A stretch of 64,000 nt of DNA from Amycolatopsis dendrobii. Its GTDB lineage: Bacteria > Actinomycetota > Actinomycetes > Mycobacteriales > Pseudonocardiaceae. The notes under the pieces are model-generated. The model did not search any database. It was not told the DNA's origin and saw nothing but the letters and a program-made list of their open reading frames with translations. The stretch lies in the NCBI RefSeq assembly GCF_014145675.1, contig NZ_JACGZW010000001.1, positions 806,001-870,000 on the forward strand, given 5' to 3'. The translations under genes and the position numbers were made by a program. This document shows, one piece after another, positions 53,794-62,996 of the stretch. Positions within the stretch are counted from its first letter, which is position 1, and every line of letters starts with the position of its first letter.

Positions 53794-55572
53794 TCACCGC
53801 CGCGCGGCGTAGAGCGCGGCCACCTCGTCCGCGTACTTCTCCAGCACCCGCGAACGCCGGACCTTGAGCGTCGGAGTCAGTTCGTCGCCGACCTCGAACT
53901 CCGCGGCGAGCACGCGGAAGCGCTTGATCGCCTCCGCGTGCGACACCGTCGCGTTCACGTCGTCGACGGCTTCCTGGAGCACCGCGAGAAGGTCTCCGTC
54001 GTCTCGCAGGTCGGCGACGGTCGCTTCGGGCGGTTTCGCCCGGTCGAGCTTCCACTCGGCGAACGCCGCGGTGTCGAGCGCCAGCAGCGCGCCGACGAAC
54101 GGCAGCCGGTCCCCGGTCACCACGCACTGGTCGATCAGCCAGTGCGCCCGGAGCGTGTCCTCGAACCAGGCCGCCGCGATGTTCTTGCCGTTCGCGGTGA
54201 CGAGCAGGTCCTTTTTGCGGCCGGAGACGGTGAGGAACCCGTCCTGGACCGAGCCGAGGTCGCCGGTGCGGAACCACCCGCCGGCGTCGAAGGCCTCGGC
54301 GGTCTCCGCCTCGGCCCGCCAGTACCGGGCGAACACCGCGGGCCCGCGCACCAGAATCTCGCCGTCGGCGGCGATCCGCACCTCGGCGCCCGGGATCGGC
54401 TGACCCACGGTGCCGATCCGTTGCGCGCCAGGGACGTTGAGCGTGACCCCGGCGGTGGTTTCGGTGAGCCCGTAGCCTTCGAGAATCCGGATCCCGGCGC
54501 CGCGCAGGAAGTGCGCCAGCCTCGGCGCGAGAGGCGCGCCTCCGCTCACCGCGTACTCCACCCGTCCGCCGAGCGCCGCGCGCAGCCGCCGGAAGACCAG
54601 CAGGTCGAAGAAGAACCGGCGCACCGACAGCACCGGCCCGGGCCGTTCCGCTTCGCTCCAGGACACGGCGGTCCGCTCGGCGGCCCGGAAAACGCGGCCC
54701 GCGAATCCGTGGCCGGCTTCCCGCTCGGCGGTGTCGCGGAGCTTTTCGAAGAACCGGGGAACGGCGGCGACCGCGGTCGGCCGGAACGAGCCCAGCGCGT
54801 CCGGCAGACGCGCCAGGTCGCCGAGGTGTCCCGTCCGGGCTCCGGCGCGCACGGCGGCGAGCAGGACGACTCTGGTCAGGATGTGCGCCAGGGGCAGGAA
54901 CAGCAGGACCGAGCTGCCCGGGGTCAGCACCGCTTCGCTGATCCCGGGCGCGGCGAGCGTGCCGTGCACCTCGGCGAGCAAGTTCCGGTGGGTGAGCACG
55001 CAGCCCTTCGGCCTGCCCGTGGTGCCTGAGGTGTACACGATCGTCGCGGGGTCGTCCGCGACGATCGTGTCCCGGCGGGCCGGCAGCACCGCCGGATCGA
55101 CGGACGCGCCGCCGGCGCGGAGGACGGCCAAGTCCTGGCCGTCCATCCGCCAGACCCGGTCCGCCCCGGACATCGCCTGCGCGCACTTGTCCCCGAGGGC
55201 GAAAGCCGCCACCGCACCGGAATCGCGGAGAATACGATCGGCCTGGTCCCCGGAAGCGGTGTCGTAGACCGGAACCGAGACCGCGCCCGCGGTCCAGATC
55301 GCGTAGTCGCAGAGCGTCCACTCGTAGCTCGTCGCCGCCATCAGGGCGACGCGGTCGCCCGGCCGGACCCCGGCCGCGACGAGCCCGAGAGCCAATGCGC
55401 GCACCTCGGCGGAGAACTCGGCAGCGGTGACGCCGGTCCAGCCCTCCCCGGTCTCGCGGCAGAACAAGACGCGCCCCGGTTCCCGCGCCGTCAGCTCCGC
55501 GAGATCGTCCGTGATCGCCGCAGAGTCCCCGATCGACAGGCCGGCGGGTTCCGGCTCGCCCGGCGCGGTCAT
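53794..55572 (-). CDS. Long-chain acyl-CoA synthetase (AMP-forming, FadD15-like)
   Basis: 592 residues. It activates fatty acids to acyl-CoA through an acyl-adenylate. Visible motifs: A3 phosphate loop IVYTSGTTGRPKGCVLTHRNL, A5 EGYGLTETTAGVTLN, A7 GWFRTGDLGSVQDGFLTVSGRKKDLLVTANGKNIA with the conserved Asp and Lys. The product would feed the nearby WS/DGAT enzymes. ATG at 55570-55572 overlaps the flavodoxin-like gene stop (ATGA). Third gene of the minus-strand NAPRT-flavodoxin-ACS operon. Confidence 0.92.
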   Translation of the reverse strand: MTAPGEPEPAGLSIGDSAAITDDLAELTAREPGRVLFCRETGEGWTGVTAAEFSAEVRALALGLVAAGVRPGDRVALMAATSYEWTLCDYAIWTAGAVSVPVYDTASGDQADRILRDSGAVAAFALGDKCAQAMSGADRVWRMDGQDLAVLRAGGASVDPAVLPARRDTIVADDPATIVYTSGTTGRPKGCVLTHRNLLAEVHGTLAAPGISEAVLTPGSSVLLFLPLAHILTRVVLLAAVRAGARTGHLGDLARLPDALGSFRPTAVAAVPRFFEKLRDTAEREAGHGFAGRVFRAAERTAVSWSEAERPGPVLSVRRFFFDLLVFRRLRAALGGRVEYAVSGGAPLAPRLAHFLRGAGIRILEGYGLTETTAGVTLNVPGAQRIGTVGQPIPGAEVRIAADGEILVRGPAVFARYWRAEAETAEAFDAGGWFRTGDLGSVQDGFLTVSGRKKDLLVTANGKNIAAAWFEDTLRAHWLIDQCVVTGDRLPFVGALLALDTAAFAEWKLDRAKPPEATVADLRDDGDLLAVLQEAVDDVNATVSHAEAIKRFRVLAAEFEVGDELTPTLKVRRSRVLEKYADEVAALYAARR

Positions 55573-56084
55573 TCCGGAATCGGCTGCCGGCGAGACCGGA
55601 GCCCGGCGCCCCACGCTCGGGCGCGTTCGGCTTCTCCGGAGGCCAGTTTCGTCTCGTCTCCCTCGACCTCGACCACGAAACTCGCCTCCGGCGCCGCGGG
55701 CGGATGGCCGAGGCCGCGCAGGAGTTTCGCCGCGGAGTGCGCGGCCGAACCGGTCAGCCAGCGCGGTTTGCCGAGCCGGGTGTCGAACACCGCGGTGTCC
55801 ATCGCCGGGGGCAGGACGCCGAACCCGCCGAGCCATTCCCGCATCCCGGGCTCGCGGGTGCGCGTGCCCTCCGTGCTCTGCGCGGCCGCCGCCTTGCGCG
55901 TCGACCGGCGGCTCAGCCCGTGCGCGTGCGTCGGAGCCCCGACCACCAGCAGGTCGTAGCCGTCGAGTTTCCGCGGCGCTCCGTCCACCGGGAACAGGTC
56001 CGCGCAGTCCAGTCCGTCGGCGACGGCCCTGGCGACTTCCTCGGTAGTGCCGAACATGGACTCGTACACGACGATCGCGCGCAT
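55569..56084 (-). CDS. Flavodoxin-like protein
   Basis: 171 residues. The FMN phosphate loop VVYESMFGTTEEVARAVADGL is at the N-terminus and LLVVGAPTHAHGLSRR in the middle (the usual 50s/60s-loop region). It likely carries electrons or acts as a menaquinone-linked flavoprotein. It lies 15 nt after the NAPRT gene in the same operon. Confidence 0.85.
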   Translation of the reverse strand: MRAIVVYESMFGTTEEVARAVADGLDCADLFPVDGAPRKLDGYDLLVVGAPTHAHGLSRRSTRKAAAAQSTEGTRTREPGMREWLGGFGVLPPAMDTAVFDTRLGKPRWLTGSAAHSAAKLLRGLGHPPAAPEASFVVEVEGDETKLASGEAERARAWGAGLRSRRQPIPE

Positions 56085-56099
56085 CGCGGACCCCTTTCC

Positions 56100-57437
56100 T
56101 CATCGAATCAGTGCGGGCTGGCGCCGGATCGGCATCCGGGCCGCGACCTCGCCGGCAAGACACGACAGCGCCGCCGAGCACCGGACCTCGACCGGGACCG
56201 GGCGGCGCAGCAGGCGCGCCGACTGCGGCAGCCACGCGAGGTCGCGCGCGAGCCTGGCCCGGGCCCTGGTCAGATCCTGGCTGCCGACCCGGCGGCCGTG
56301 CAGCATGACCGGAACCAGAAGAGCTTCGCCGCCGGGGCGGGATTCCCTGGCCAGGGCGAGCACGTCCGGACCGCCGGTGCGAAACCGGTACACCTGTTTC
56401 CCACCGGGCAACGTCCGTTTTCCCGCCGAAAGTTTCATGACCGGCCGACCGGCGTATTCGACCAGCTTGTACGCGGTGTCCAGCGCCGGCGCGTCGGCCG
56501 AGACGCCCACCGCGGTGCCGACGCCGTACGCGTCGATCGGCGCCCCGGCAGCCGTCAGCCGCTCGAGTTCGTATTCGTCGAGCCCGCCGCTGGCCATGAT
56601 CCGCGCGGCCGCGAGCCCGGCGTCGTCGAGCATCCGGCGCGCGGTCCTGGACTGCGCCAGCAGATCGCCCGAGTCCAGCCGGATTCCCACGCTCGCGGGA
56701 GCCAGGCCGAGTTCGCCCGCGACCTCGATCGCGTGCGCGATCCCGCGCACGGGGTCGACGGTGTCGACCAGAAACACCGGTGCGGCCGGGAAATCCTCCG
56801 CGAACGCGCGAAACGCGTCGAGTTCGCTGGGGAACGCCTGCACATACGAATGCGCCATCGTTCCGGCGGCGCGCAGACCGTGCCGGAACGCGCCTTCGAC
56901 GTTGCTGGTGCCGCGGAAACCCGCGAGAGCGGTCAGCCGGGCCGATGCGAGCGCGGCGCTGGCGCCGTGCGTACGCCGGGCGGAGAAGTCGATCAGCTCC
57001 GCGTCCGGCGCGGCCAGCCGGCACCGGGCCGCCTTCGTGGCGATGGCGGTCGCGAACGTGATCGTGTTCAGCAGCACGGTTTCCACGAGCTGGGCTTCCG
57101 GCAACGGCGCGGTCACTTCCAGCAGCGGCTCGCCCGCGAACACGACCCGTCCTTCCGGCACCGCGCGCACGTCACCGGTGAACCGCAACTGGGACAAGGC
57201 CTCGACGTCGGCGGCGGGCAGACGGACACTCTCGCGCAGGTAGCCGAGTTCCTCGGGCTCGAACCGGAAGCCGTGCAGTTCGGCGAGCGCCTCGTCGAGG
57301 CCGGCCGCGACGAGGAATCCGCGCTCGGGCGGAAGGTTTCGGGCGAAGAGGCTGAACGCGGCCGGGCCGGTCATCCCCCGCCGCAGGTAGCTGACCGCCA
57401 TCCTGATCTCGTAGAGGTCCGTGCGCAGCGCGTTCAT
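56100..57437 (-). CDS. pncB: Nicotinate phosphoribosyltransferase
   Basis: 445 residues. It makes nicotinate mononucleotide from nicotinate and PRPP (NAD salvage). The N-terminal NALRTDLYEIRMAVSYLRRGM is the family start, with DFSARRTHG (substrate loop), GTSNVEGAF, and GIRLDSGDL (PRPP-related). A comparable enzyme, PncB2, is in the mycobacterial DosR regulon. ATG at 57435-57437. It heads the operon behind two DosR-like boxes. Confidence 0.92.
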   Translation of the reverse strand: MNALRTDLYEIRMAVSYLRRGMTGPAAFSLFARNLPPERGFLVAAGLDEALAELHGFRFEPEELGYLRESVRLPAADVEALSQLRFTGDVRAVPEGRVVFAGEPLLEVTAPLPEAQLVETVLLNTITFATAIATKAARCRLAAPDAELIDFSARRTHGASAALASARLTALAGFRGTSNVEGAFRHGLRAAGTMAHSYVQAFPSELDAFRAFAEDFPAAPVFLVDTVDPVRGIAHAIEVAGELGLAPASVGIRLDSGDLLAQSRTARRMLDDAGLAAARIMASGGLDEYELERLTAAGAPIDAYGVGTAVGVSADAPALDTAYKLVEYAGRPVMKLSAGKRTLPGGKQVYRFRTGGPDVLALARESRPGGEALLVPVMLHGRRVGSQDLTRARARLARDLAWLPQSARLLRRPVPVEVRCSAALSCLAGEVAARMPIRRQPALIR

Positions 57438-57500
57438 CGCGGTCCCGCCCCTTCCGGTCGATCCCCGCTCAGGATGCGGCGGCGAGAACGAAACGCGGGA

Positions 57501-57514
57501 GAGCCGCAAGTCCC
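57501..57514 (-). promoter_or_regulatory. DosR-like box in the pncB / glycosyltransferase divergent promoter (site 1)
   Basis: On the minus strand GGGACTTGCGGCTC, matching GGGACTTTNGGCCC except at positions 8 and 13. It is 63 bp upstream of the pncB start. Confidence 0.6.
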
Positions 57515-57571
57515 TCGCCCGCACGACGACGGTCCCGGATCCGCGCGCTCGTCCCTCAGTCCCCTGACCCG

Positions 57572-57585
57572 GGGTCTTTGGCCCC
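57572..57585 (+). promoter_or_regulatory. DosR-like box in the pncB / glycosyltransferase divergent promoter (site 2)
   Basis: GGGTCTTTGGCCCC, two mismatches to the DosR core. It is 57 bp before the glycosyltransferase ATG at 57643. Confidence 0.6.
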
Positions 57586-57642
57586 TTCCGTGCCCCGCCT
57601 CCGTCGCGTTGGCTGGGCGCAATCCGACGAGAGGCTCCTGGC

Positions 57643-59052
57643 ATGCAGACCGTGGACGTCGGCGAACTGGCGGTATCGGCCTACCGCACGGTCGCCCCGG
57701 ACTGGATCCTCGACGCGCTCGGCACGGTCGCCGAGCGACTGCGCGGAGCCAGGGTGCTGCACCTCAGCGCGACCCCGTACGGCGGCGGCGTGTCGGAACT
57801 GCTCCGCTCCGCGATCCCGCTGTACCGGGACCTCGGAGTGCACGCCACGTGGAAGATCGTCAGCGGCGCGCCCGCGTTCTTCGCGGCCACCAAGAAACTG
57901 CACAACGCGCTGCAGGGCGCGACTGTCCCGCTCACCCTCGCCGAACGCGCCGTCTACGAGGAGACCGCGCGGCGCAACGCGGCCGAGGAGAGTTTCCGCG
58001 ACTGGGACTTCGTGTTCGTGCACGACCCCCAGCCCGCCGCCGTTTTGTCCTTCGCGGACAAGGCGAAGGCGAAATGGGTGTGGCGGTGCCACATCGACAC
58101 CTCCCAGCCCCAGCCGGAAGCGTGGGACTACGCGGCCAAGTTCGTCGACGGCTACGACGCGACCGTGTTCACCCTCGCCGCGTTCGTCCCCCGGTCGCTG
58201 GCCGCCGACCGCGTCGACGTCATCCCGCCCGCCATCGATCCGCTCAGCCCGAAGAACCTGTCGCTGGACGACCGGACCGCGCACGCCGTGCTCAACTGGA
58301 TCGGCATCGACCCGGCCCGGCCGCTCATCACCCAGGTCTCCCGGTTCGATCCGTGGAAGGACCCGCTCGGCGTGCTCGAGGCCTACCGGCTGGTGCGCGA
58401 CGAGGTCCCCGGGCTCCAGCTCGCCCTCGTCGGGTCGATGGCGCTGGACGACCCCGAAGCCTGGGACGTCTACCGCGCCATCAGCGACGCGAGCCGGGCC
58501 GATCCGGAGGTGCACGTCTTCACCAATCTGACCGGCGTGGGCAACGTCGAGGTCAACGCCTTCCAGCGGACCTCGAAAGCGATGGTGCAGAAGTCGGTCC
58601 GCGAGGGGTTCGGCCTGGTGGTGTCCGAGGCGCTGTGGAAGAACACGCCGGTGGTGGCCGGACGCGCGGGCGGCATCCCCCTCCAGGTCGCCGACGGCAG
58701 CGGCGGCGTCCTCGTCGGCTCGACGGAGGAGTGTGCCCGGGAACTGTCGGCGCTGCTCGCCGATCACGCCCGCGCGGCGGCCCTCGGCGCGTCCGGGCAT
58801 CAGCGCGTCCGCAGGCATTTCCTTCTTCCGCGGCTCGTGCTCGACGAGCTGACCTTGCTGGACGGCCTCGCGCACGGCGACCCGCCCGGCGCGCTGATGA
58901 CCCGCCACGGCGACCGCGATCCGGTCTGCGGATTGTCGCTCGTGCCGGACGACGCGTCGTTCACCGCCGATCGCGACGGCGCCCGGCACCGGTTCTGCTC
59001 GGCCGGATGCCGGGACGATTTTCTCGCGACGGCCGGGAAAGGACGATCATGA
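57643..59052 (+). CDS. Trehalose-synthase-like GT4 glycosyltransferase with fused C-terminal YHS domain
   Basis: 469 residues. The first ~415 residues are a GT-B glycosyltransferase: LHLSATPYGGGVSELLRS, VWRCHIDTSQPQ, QVSRFDPWKDPLGVLEAYRLV and the nucleotide-sugar site QKSVREGFGLVVSEALWKNTPVVAGRAGGIPLQV. These closely match TreT-type trehalose glycosyltransferring synthases, which join NDP-glucose and glucose. The end, DPVCGLSLVPDDASFTADRDGARHRFCSAGCRDDFLA, is a YHS metal-binding domain with three cysteines, an unusual fusion. ATG at 57643. Its stop overlaps the GalT-like gene (ATGA). Confidence 0.85.
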   Translation: MQTVDVGELAVSAYRTVAPDWILDALGTVAERLRGARVLHLSATPYGGGVSELLRSAIPLYRDLGVHATWKIVSGAPAFFAATKKLHNALQGATVPLTLAERAVYEETARRNAAEESFRDWDFVFVHDPQPAAVLSFADKAKAKWVWRCHIDTSQPQPEAWDYAAKFVDGYDATVFTLAAFVPRSLAADRVDVIPPAIDPLSPKNLSLDDRTAHAVLNWIGIDPARPLITQVSRFDPWKDPLGVLEAYRLVRDEVPGLQLALVGSMALDDPEAWDVYRAISDASRADPEVHVFTNLTGVGNVEVNAFQRTSKAMVQKSVREGFGLVVSEALWKNTPVVAGRAGGIPLQVADGSGGVLVGSTEECARELSALLADHARAAALGASGHQRVRRHFLLPRLVLDELTLLDGLAHGDPPGALMTRHGDRDPVCGLSLVPDDASFTADRDGARHRFCSAGCRDDFLATAGKGRS

Positions 59053-59978
59053 CCACCCGTCGATGGCACGGCGGGCAGCTCCGCTGGAACAGCGCATCGC
59101 AAGCATGGTCGATCCTGGCGCCCGGCAGGAAGGACCGGCCGCACGTGAGCGGCCGCGAGGGCTGTCCGTTCTGCCCGGGGCCCGGAGAGGACACCCCGCC
59201 GGAAACCTGGCGGCTGCCGGACGGCGACGGCTGGCTCGTCCGCGCCGTGCCGAACCGGTACGCGCTGAGCGACCGGCACGAGATCGTCATCGAGTCACCG
59301 CACCACGACTGGGATCTTTCGACCGCGACAGTCGCCGAGGCGGCCGCGGTGCTGTCCGCCTGGCAGCACCGGCATCGCGAATTCCGCTCCGGAGCCGCGC
59401 AGATCGCGGTGTTCCGCAACCACGGCCCCGCGGCCGGGATCTCCCTGGCCCACCCCCATTCCCAGATCGCCGGTCTGCCGGTGCTCTCCGAACCGGCGCG
59501 CCGGAACCTGGAGATCGCCCGCGAGCACCACGCGCTGACCGGGCGCAGTCTCGCCGAGGACATGCTCACCGTCGAGTTGAGCACCGGCAGCCGGATCGTC
59601 TGCTCCGACGAGGAGATCGTCGCGCTCAGCCCGTTCGCCGGAACCGCGAGCTACGAGGTGTGGTTCATGCCGCGGACGTCCGCCGCCGATTTCGCCGCCG
59701 CCCCGCGCTCGACCGTCGAGGCGCTCGCCCGGAGTCTGCGTGCCGTGCTCGCCGCGCTGCGCGCCGAGCTTTCCGACCCCGCCTACAACCTCGTGGTCCA
59801 CACCGCCCCCACCGGATACGAGGACGCGCCGTTCGCCTCGTGGTCGGTGCGGCTGGTGCCCCGGCTCGAGATCGCCGCGGGCCTCGAACTCGCCACCGGG
59901 ATCCCGGTCGTCACCGTGGCTCCGGAGACGGCGGCGGCCAGGCTCCGCGCGCGGATCGCGCCCAGCCTGGTGTCCTGA
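59049..59978 (+). CDS. Galactose-1-phosphate uridylyltransferase-like protein (HIT superfamily)
   Basis: 309 residues. The zinc-type N-terminal motif GCPFCPGPGED and the catalytic HPHSQI with its nucleophilic His are those of GalT. The second half holds FAGTASYEVWFMPRTSAADF and the HTAPTG.E..PFASWSVRLVPRL block. True GalT transfers UMP to galactose-1-phosphate, but there are no other gal genes here. Being between a trehalose-synthase-like enzyme and a universal stress protein, a nucleotide-sugar role for trehalose or glycogen metabolism is possible. Confidence 0.85.
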   Translation: MTTRRWHGGQLRWNSASQAWSILAPGRKDRPHVSGREGCPFCPGPGEDTPPETWRLPDGDGWLVRAVPNRYALSDRHEIVIESPHHDWDLSTATVAEAAAVLSAWQHRHREFRSGAAQIAVFRNHGPAAGISLAHPHSQIAGLPVLSEPARRNLEIAREHHALTGRSLAEDMLTVELSTGSRIVCSDEEIVALSPFAGTASYEVWFMPRTSAADFAAAPRSTVEALARSLRAVLAALRAELSDPAYNLVVHTAPTGYEDAPFASWSVRLVPRLEIAAGLELATGIPVVTVAPETAAARLRARIAPSLVS

Positions 59979-60006
59979 ACCAGCCTCGAGCGAAGGAGGA
60001 ACGACG

Positions 60007-60486
60007 ATGAAGACACCGCGGTTCGTCGTGGTCGGCGTGGACGGATCCAGCGCGAGCGTCGGCGCGTTGCTCTGGGCCGCGGCGGCCGCCGCGGCGAGCG
60101 GGGCGGAACTGCGGGTCGTGTCCGCGTGGCTGCACGATCCGCTGCTGGACGACCTTTCGATCGGGCGGAACGTCGACGAAGCCAGCGCCGCGCATCTGGC
60201 CGAGCTGGAGGCGTTCGTCGCGGAGACTGTCAAGGACCCGGCTGTGACAGTGCGGTGTTCGGCACCGGAAGGCGACGCGGCGAGCATGCTCATCGATCGT
60301 GCCCGCAATGCGGCGCTGCTCGTCGTCGGCAGCCATGGCAAGGGCATGGTCCGGCAAGCTCTCACCGGGTCGGTGAGCACCGCGTGCCTGCGCCGCGCGT
60401 CCTGTCCGGTCGCCGTCGTGCCGCCTCGCGCGCTGGCTCCGGAAAGCCGGCTCGGGCGGAAGATCTCGGAGGTCACCGGAAGCTGA
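60007..60486 (+). CDS. Universal stress protein (UspA family, ATP-binding type)
   Basis: 159 residues, single USP domain. The ATP-binding motif G-2x-G-9x-G-S is intact in VGSHGKGMVRQALTGSVSTAC, and the N-terminus VVGVDGSSASVGALLWAAA holds the usual Asp. It is a typical DosR-regulon member in mycobacteria. AAGGAGG precedes the ATG at 60007. Last gene of the glycosyltransferase-GalT-USP operon. Confidence 0.92.
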   Translation: MKTPRFVVVGVDGSSASVGALLWAAAAAAASGAELRVVSAWLHDPLLDDLSIGRNVDEASAAHLAELEAFVAETVKDPAVTVRCSAPEGDAASMLIDRARNAALLVVGSHGKGMVRQALTGSVSTACLRRASCPVAVVPPRALAPESRLGRKISEVTGS

Positions 60487-60505
60487 ACCGCGGCTTCGCG
60501 GAGGG

Positions 60506-60952
60506 TCAGCTCAGCAGGCGCCGCACGGTCCGCACCACCTCGGGGACGGCGGCGCGGACCGCGGGCGTCAGCCCGGTGCCCAGCCCCAGGTCCGCCGCCT
60601 CGACCGCGTAGACGACCAGTTTCCCCGGCATCCGCCCGAGCGCCGCGCCGAGCCGCACCGCGTCCGGGATGCCGAGTGCGTGCGACCCGCCCGCGGTGAC
60701 TGTGTGCGGCCAGCGGTCCACAGTAGAATTCCAGATCCGGCCCGGGGTACTCGGTTCGCACAGCACGGCGTCGACCACGACCGCGGTGTCCGCGTCGGTC
60801 CAGGCGGCGAGCAGGCCCGCGGGCTCGCCGTCGCAGAGGACGAGCGGGACGTCCGGGATCGGATCCTCTTCGAGGGCGGTGAGCACCGCGAGCGCCACGC
60901 CGTCGTCGCGCCGGTATTCGTTGCCGACGCCGATCACGACCGCCCGGTTCAT
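60506..60952 (-). CDS. Hydrogenase maturation protease (HycI/HoxW family)
   Basis: 148 residues. It removes the C-terminal peptide of the hydrogenase large subunit after nickel insertion. The motif VIGVGNEYRRDDGVALAVLTAL holds the GxGNxxxxDDG site, and VVVDAVLCE provides the second acidic ligand (usually D[AH]xx). ATG at 60950-60952 overlaps the large-subunit stop (ATGA). Confidence 0.92.
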   Translation of the reverse strand: MNRAVVIGVGNEYRRDDGVALAVLTALEEDPIPDVPLVLCDGEPAGLLAAWTDADTAVVVDAVLCEPSTPGRIWNSTVDRWPHTVTAGGSHALGIPDAVRLGAALGRMPGKLVVYAVEAADLGLGTGLTPAVRAAVPEVVRTVRRLLS

Positions 60953-62241
60953 CCGTCTTCCCTGGTGAACTCGAGGAAGTGCGCCGAGCACGAGATGCAC
61001 GGATCGTAATTCCGGATCGTGCGCTCGGCCAGCGCGGTCAGCGCGGCGTCGTCGGAGTCGAGGCGTTCGTCGAGGACACGCCGCAGATCCGATTCGATCG
61101 CGGCCTGGTTCTGCGAGGTCGGCGGGACGATGTCGGCGGTTCGGATCAATCCCGCCGCATCGAGTTCGTAGCGATGGTAAAGCGTGCCTCTCGGTGCTTC
61201 GCTGACGCCGTGGCCGATGCCTTCGCGCGGCGGCACGTCGACGTATGCCCGGGCCGGCCGTTCGTAGTCGTCCAGGATCCGCAGCGCTTCCTCGACCGCG
61301 TACACGACTTCGACGCCGCGCACGAGAATGCTGCGGAACGGGTTGCGGCATGCCGAGCCCAGCCCGGCTTCGGCGGCGACTTGGCGAGCGGTCTCGGAGA
61401 GCTGGCCGGAGTTCAGGGTGTAGCGAGCGAGCGGACCGGTCAGGTAGCAGCGCCCGTCGAGTTCCGCGTGCAGGGCAGTGGAATGCGGGACCTGCTTTTC
61501 CACTACGTGCGCGGGAAATTCGCTGGGCGGGAAGGTCAGCCCGGACGCGGTCCGCAGCTCTCCGCCGGCGATCGCGTACCTTCCCGGCTCCGCCGCGGCG
61601 AGCAGGTCGTGGTCGAGTTCGAGGTCGGGGAACTCGAAGCCGGCCGCCCACCGCACGGTGGCGATCGCGTCGTCGAGGGCGCGCCGCAACGTTTCGGCCA
61701 GCGGCCGCAGTCCGGCTCGGGTCGGCAGCGAGTAGAACCCGCCGACCCGGACGTTGACCGGGTGGATCGCGCGCCCGCCGACGGTCTCCATCAGCGTGTT
61801 CCCGGCCTTCTTCAGCGCGAGGCCCCGTTCGACGAGGTCCCGGTGGCTGCTCGCGAGGGCGATCGCGTCCGGCAGCCCGAGGAAGTCCGGGGCGTGCAGG
61901 AGGTAGATGTGCAGGGTGTGGCTGGAGATCCACTCGCCGCAGTAGAGCAGCCTGCGCATTTCGGCGAGCGGCTGGTCGAGCGCGACCCGGCAGGCGTCCT
62001 CGATCGCGTTGCACGCGCTGGTCTGGTACGCCACCGGGCAGATTCCGCAGATCCGCGCGGTGATGTCCGGCGGTTCGGTGTGCGCGCGGCCGCGCAGGAA
62101 CGCCTCGAAAAACCGCGGCGGCTCGTAGATGTTCAGCTCCGCGCGCTCCACCCGGCCGTCCGCGATCCGCACCCGCAGCGCGCCCTCCCCTTCGACGCGG
62201 GCGAGCGAGCTGACCTGAAGCTGCCTGCTGCGATGACTCAT
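60949..62241 (-). CDS. [NiFe]-hydrogenase large (alpha) subunit, group 3b type
   Basis: 430 residues. It carries the Ni-Fe active site. The two cysteine pairs are in [20 protein letters not shown] (residues about 62-81) and [18 protein letters not shown] at the end; the cleavage site for the maturation protease follows the His. Length and the PVAYQ variation are as in NAD(P)-linked group 3b (HydA, sulfhydrogenase-type) enzymes. ATG at 62239-62241 overlaps the small-subunit stop (ATGA). Confidence 0.92.
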   Translation of the reverse strand: MSHRSRQLQVSSLARVEGEGALRVRIADGRVERAELNIYEPPRFFEAFLRGRAHTEPPDITARICGICPVAYQTSACNAIEDACRVALDQPLAEMRRLLYCGEWISSHTLHIYLLHAPDFLGLPDAIALASSHRDLVERGLALKKAGNTLMETVGGRAIHPVNVRVGGFYSLPTRAGLRPLAETLRRALDDAIATVRWAAGFEFPDLELDHDLLAAAEPGRYAIAGGELRTASGLTFPPSEFPAHVVEKQVPHSTALHAELDGRCYLTGPLARYTLNSGQLSETARQVAAEAGLGSACRNPFRSILVRGVEVVYAVEEALRILDDYERPARAYVDVPPREGIGHGVSEAPRGTLYHRYELDAAGLIRTADIVPPTSQNQAAIESDLRRVLDERLDSDDAALTALAERTIRNYDPCISCSAHFLEFTREDG

Positions 62242-62996
62242 TTCTCCCCCGGTTCGCGTCGCGTCTCCGCGACGGTGAAGGTGCTGAACACGCGGTCCAC
62301 GGCGTCCTCGCTCATCCCCCGCGAACGCAGCAGCGGGATGAGCACCGGTGTGTTGGGCTTCGCCATCGGACCGAAACAGCCGAAGCAGCCGCGCCGGACA
62401 CCCGGGCACAGCGCGCCGCAGCCGGCCCGGGTGACCGGGCCGAGGCACGGCGAGCCGCCCGCGACGAGCACGCAGGTGAGCCCGCGCCGTTTGCATTCGG
62501 TGCAGACACTCGTGTCCGGCAAGTCGGGTTCCCGCCCGGCCAGCAGCGCGGTGATCGTGCCGAGCAGCTGCCCCCGGTCGATCGGACAGCCGTGCAGCTC
62601 GTAGTCCACCGGCACGTGCGCCGAGATCGGGGTCGAGGTCGCGAGGGTTTCGACGTACTGCGGGTTCGCGTACACAATGGACGCGAACTCCCCGACGTCG
62701 GCGAAGTTCCGCAACGCTTGCACGCCGCCCGCCGTGGCACACGCCCCGATCGTCACGAGGATTTTCGAGACCGCCCGCACGTGCTGAATCCGCTCCAGAT
62801 CTCCCGGCGTGGTCACGGATCCTTCGACCAGCGACAGGTCGTAGGGTCCGGGAAGCACGGTGCTGGACGCCTCGAGGAAATGCGCGATCCGCACCTGCTT
62901 GGACAGTGCGAGAAGTTCGTCCTCGCAATCGAGCAAGGTCAGCTGACAGCCGTCGCAGGAGGCGAACTTCCAGACCGCGAGCGTCGGGGCGGGCAT
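62238..62996 (-). CDS. [NiFe]-hydrogenase small (delta) subunit, group 3b type
   Basis: 252 residues, no signal peptide, so the enzyme is cytoplasmic. The proximal iron-sulfur cluster ligands are in [16 protein letters not shown] (near residue 14) and GACATAGG; additional cysteines in [40 protein letters not shown] carry two more clusters. It is co-translated with the gamma and alpha subunits. Confidence 0.92.
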   Translation of the reverse strand: MPAPTLAVWKFASCDGCQLTLLDCEDELLALSKQVRIAHFLEASSTVLPGPYDLSLVEGSVTTPGDLERIQHVRAVSKILVTIGACATAGGVQALRNFADVGEFASIVYANPQYVETLATSTPISAHVPVDYELHGCPIDRGQLLGTITALLAGREPDLPDTSVCTECKRRGLTCVLVAGGSPCLGPVTRAGCGALCPGVRRGCFGCFGPMAKPNTPVLIPLLRSRGMSEDAVDRVFSTFTVAETRREPGEK

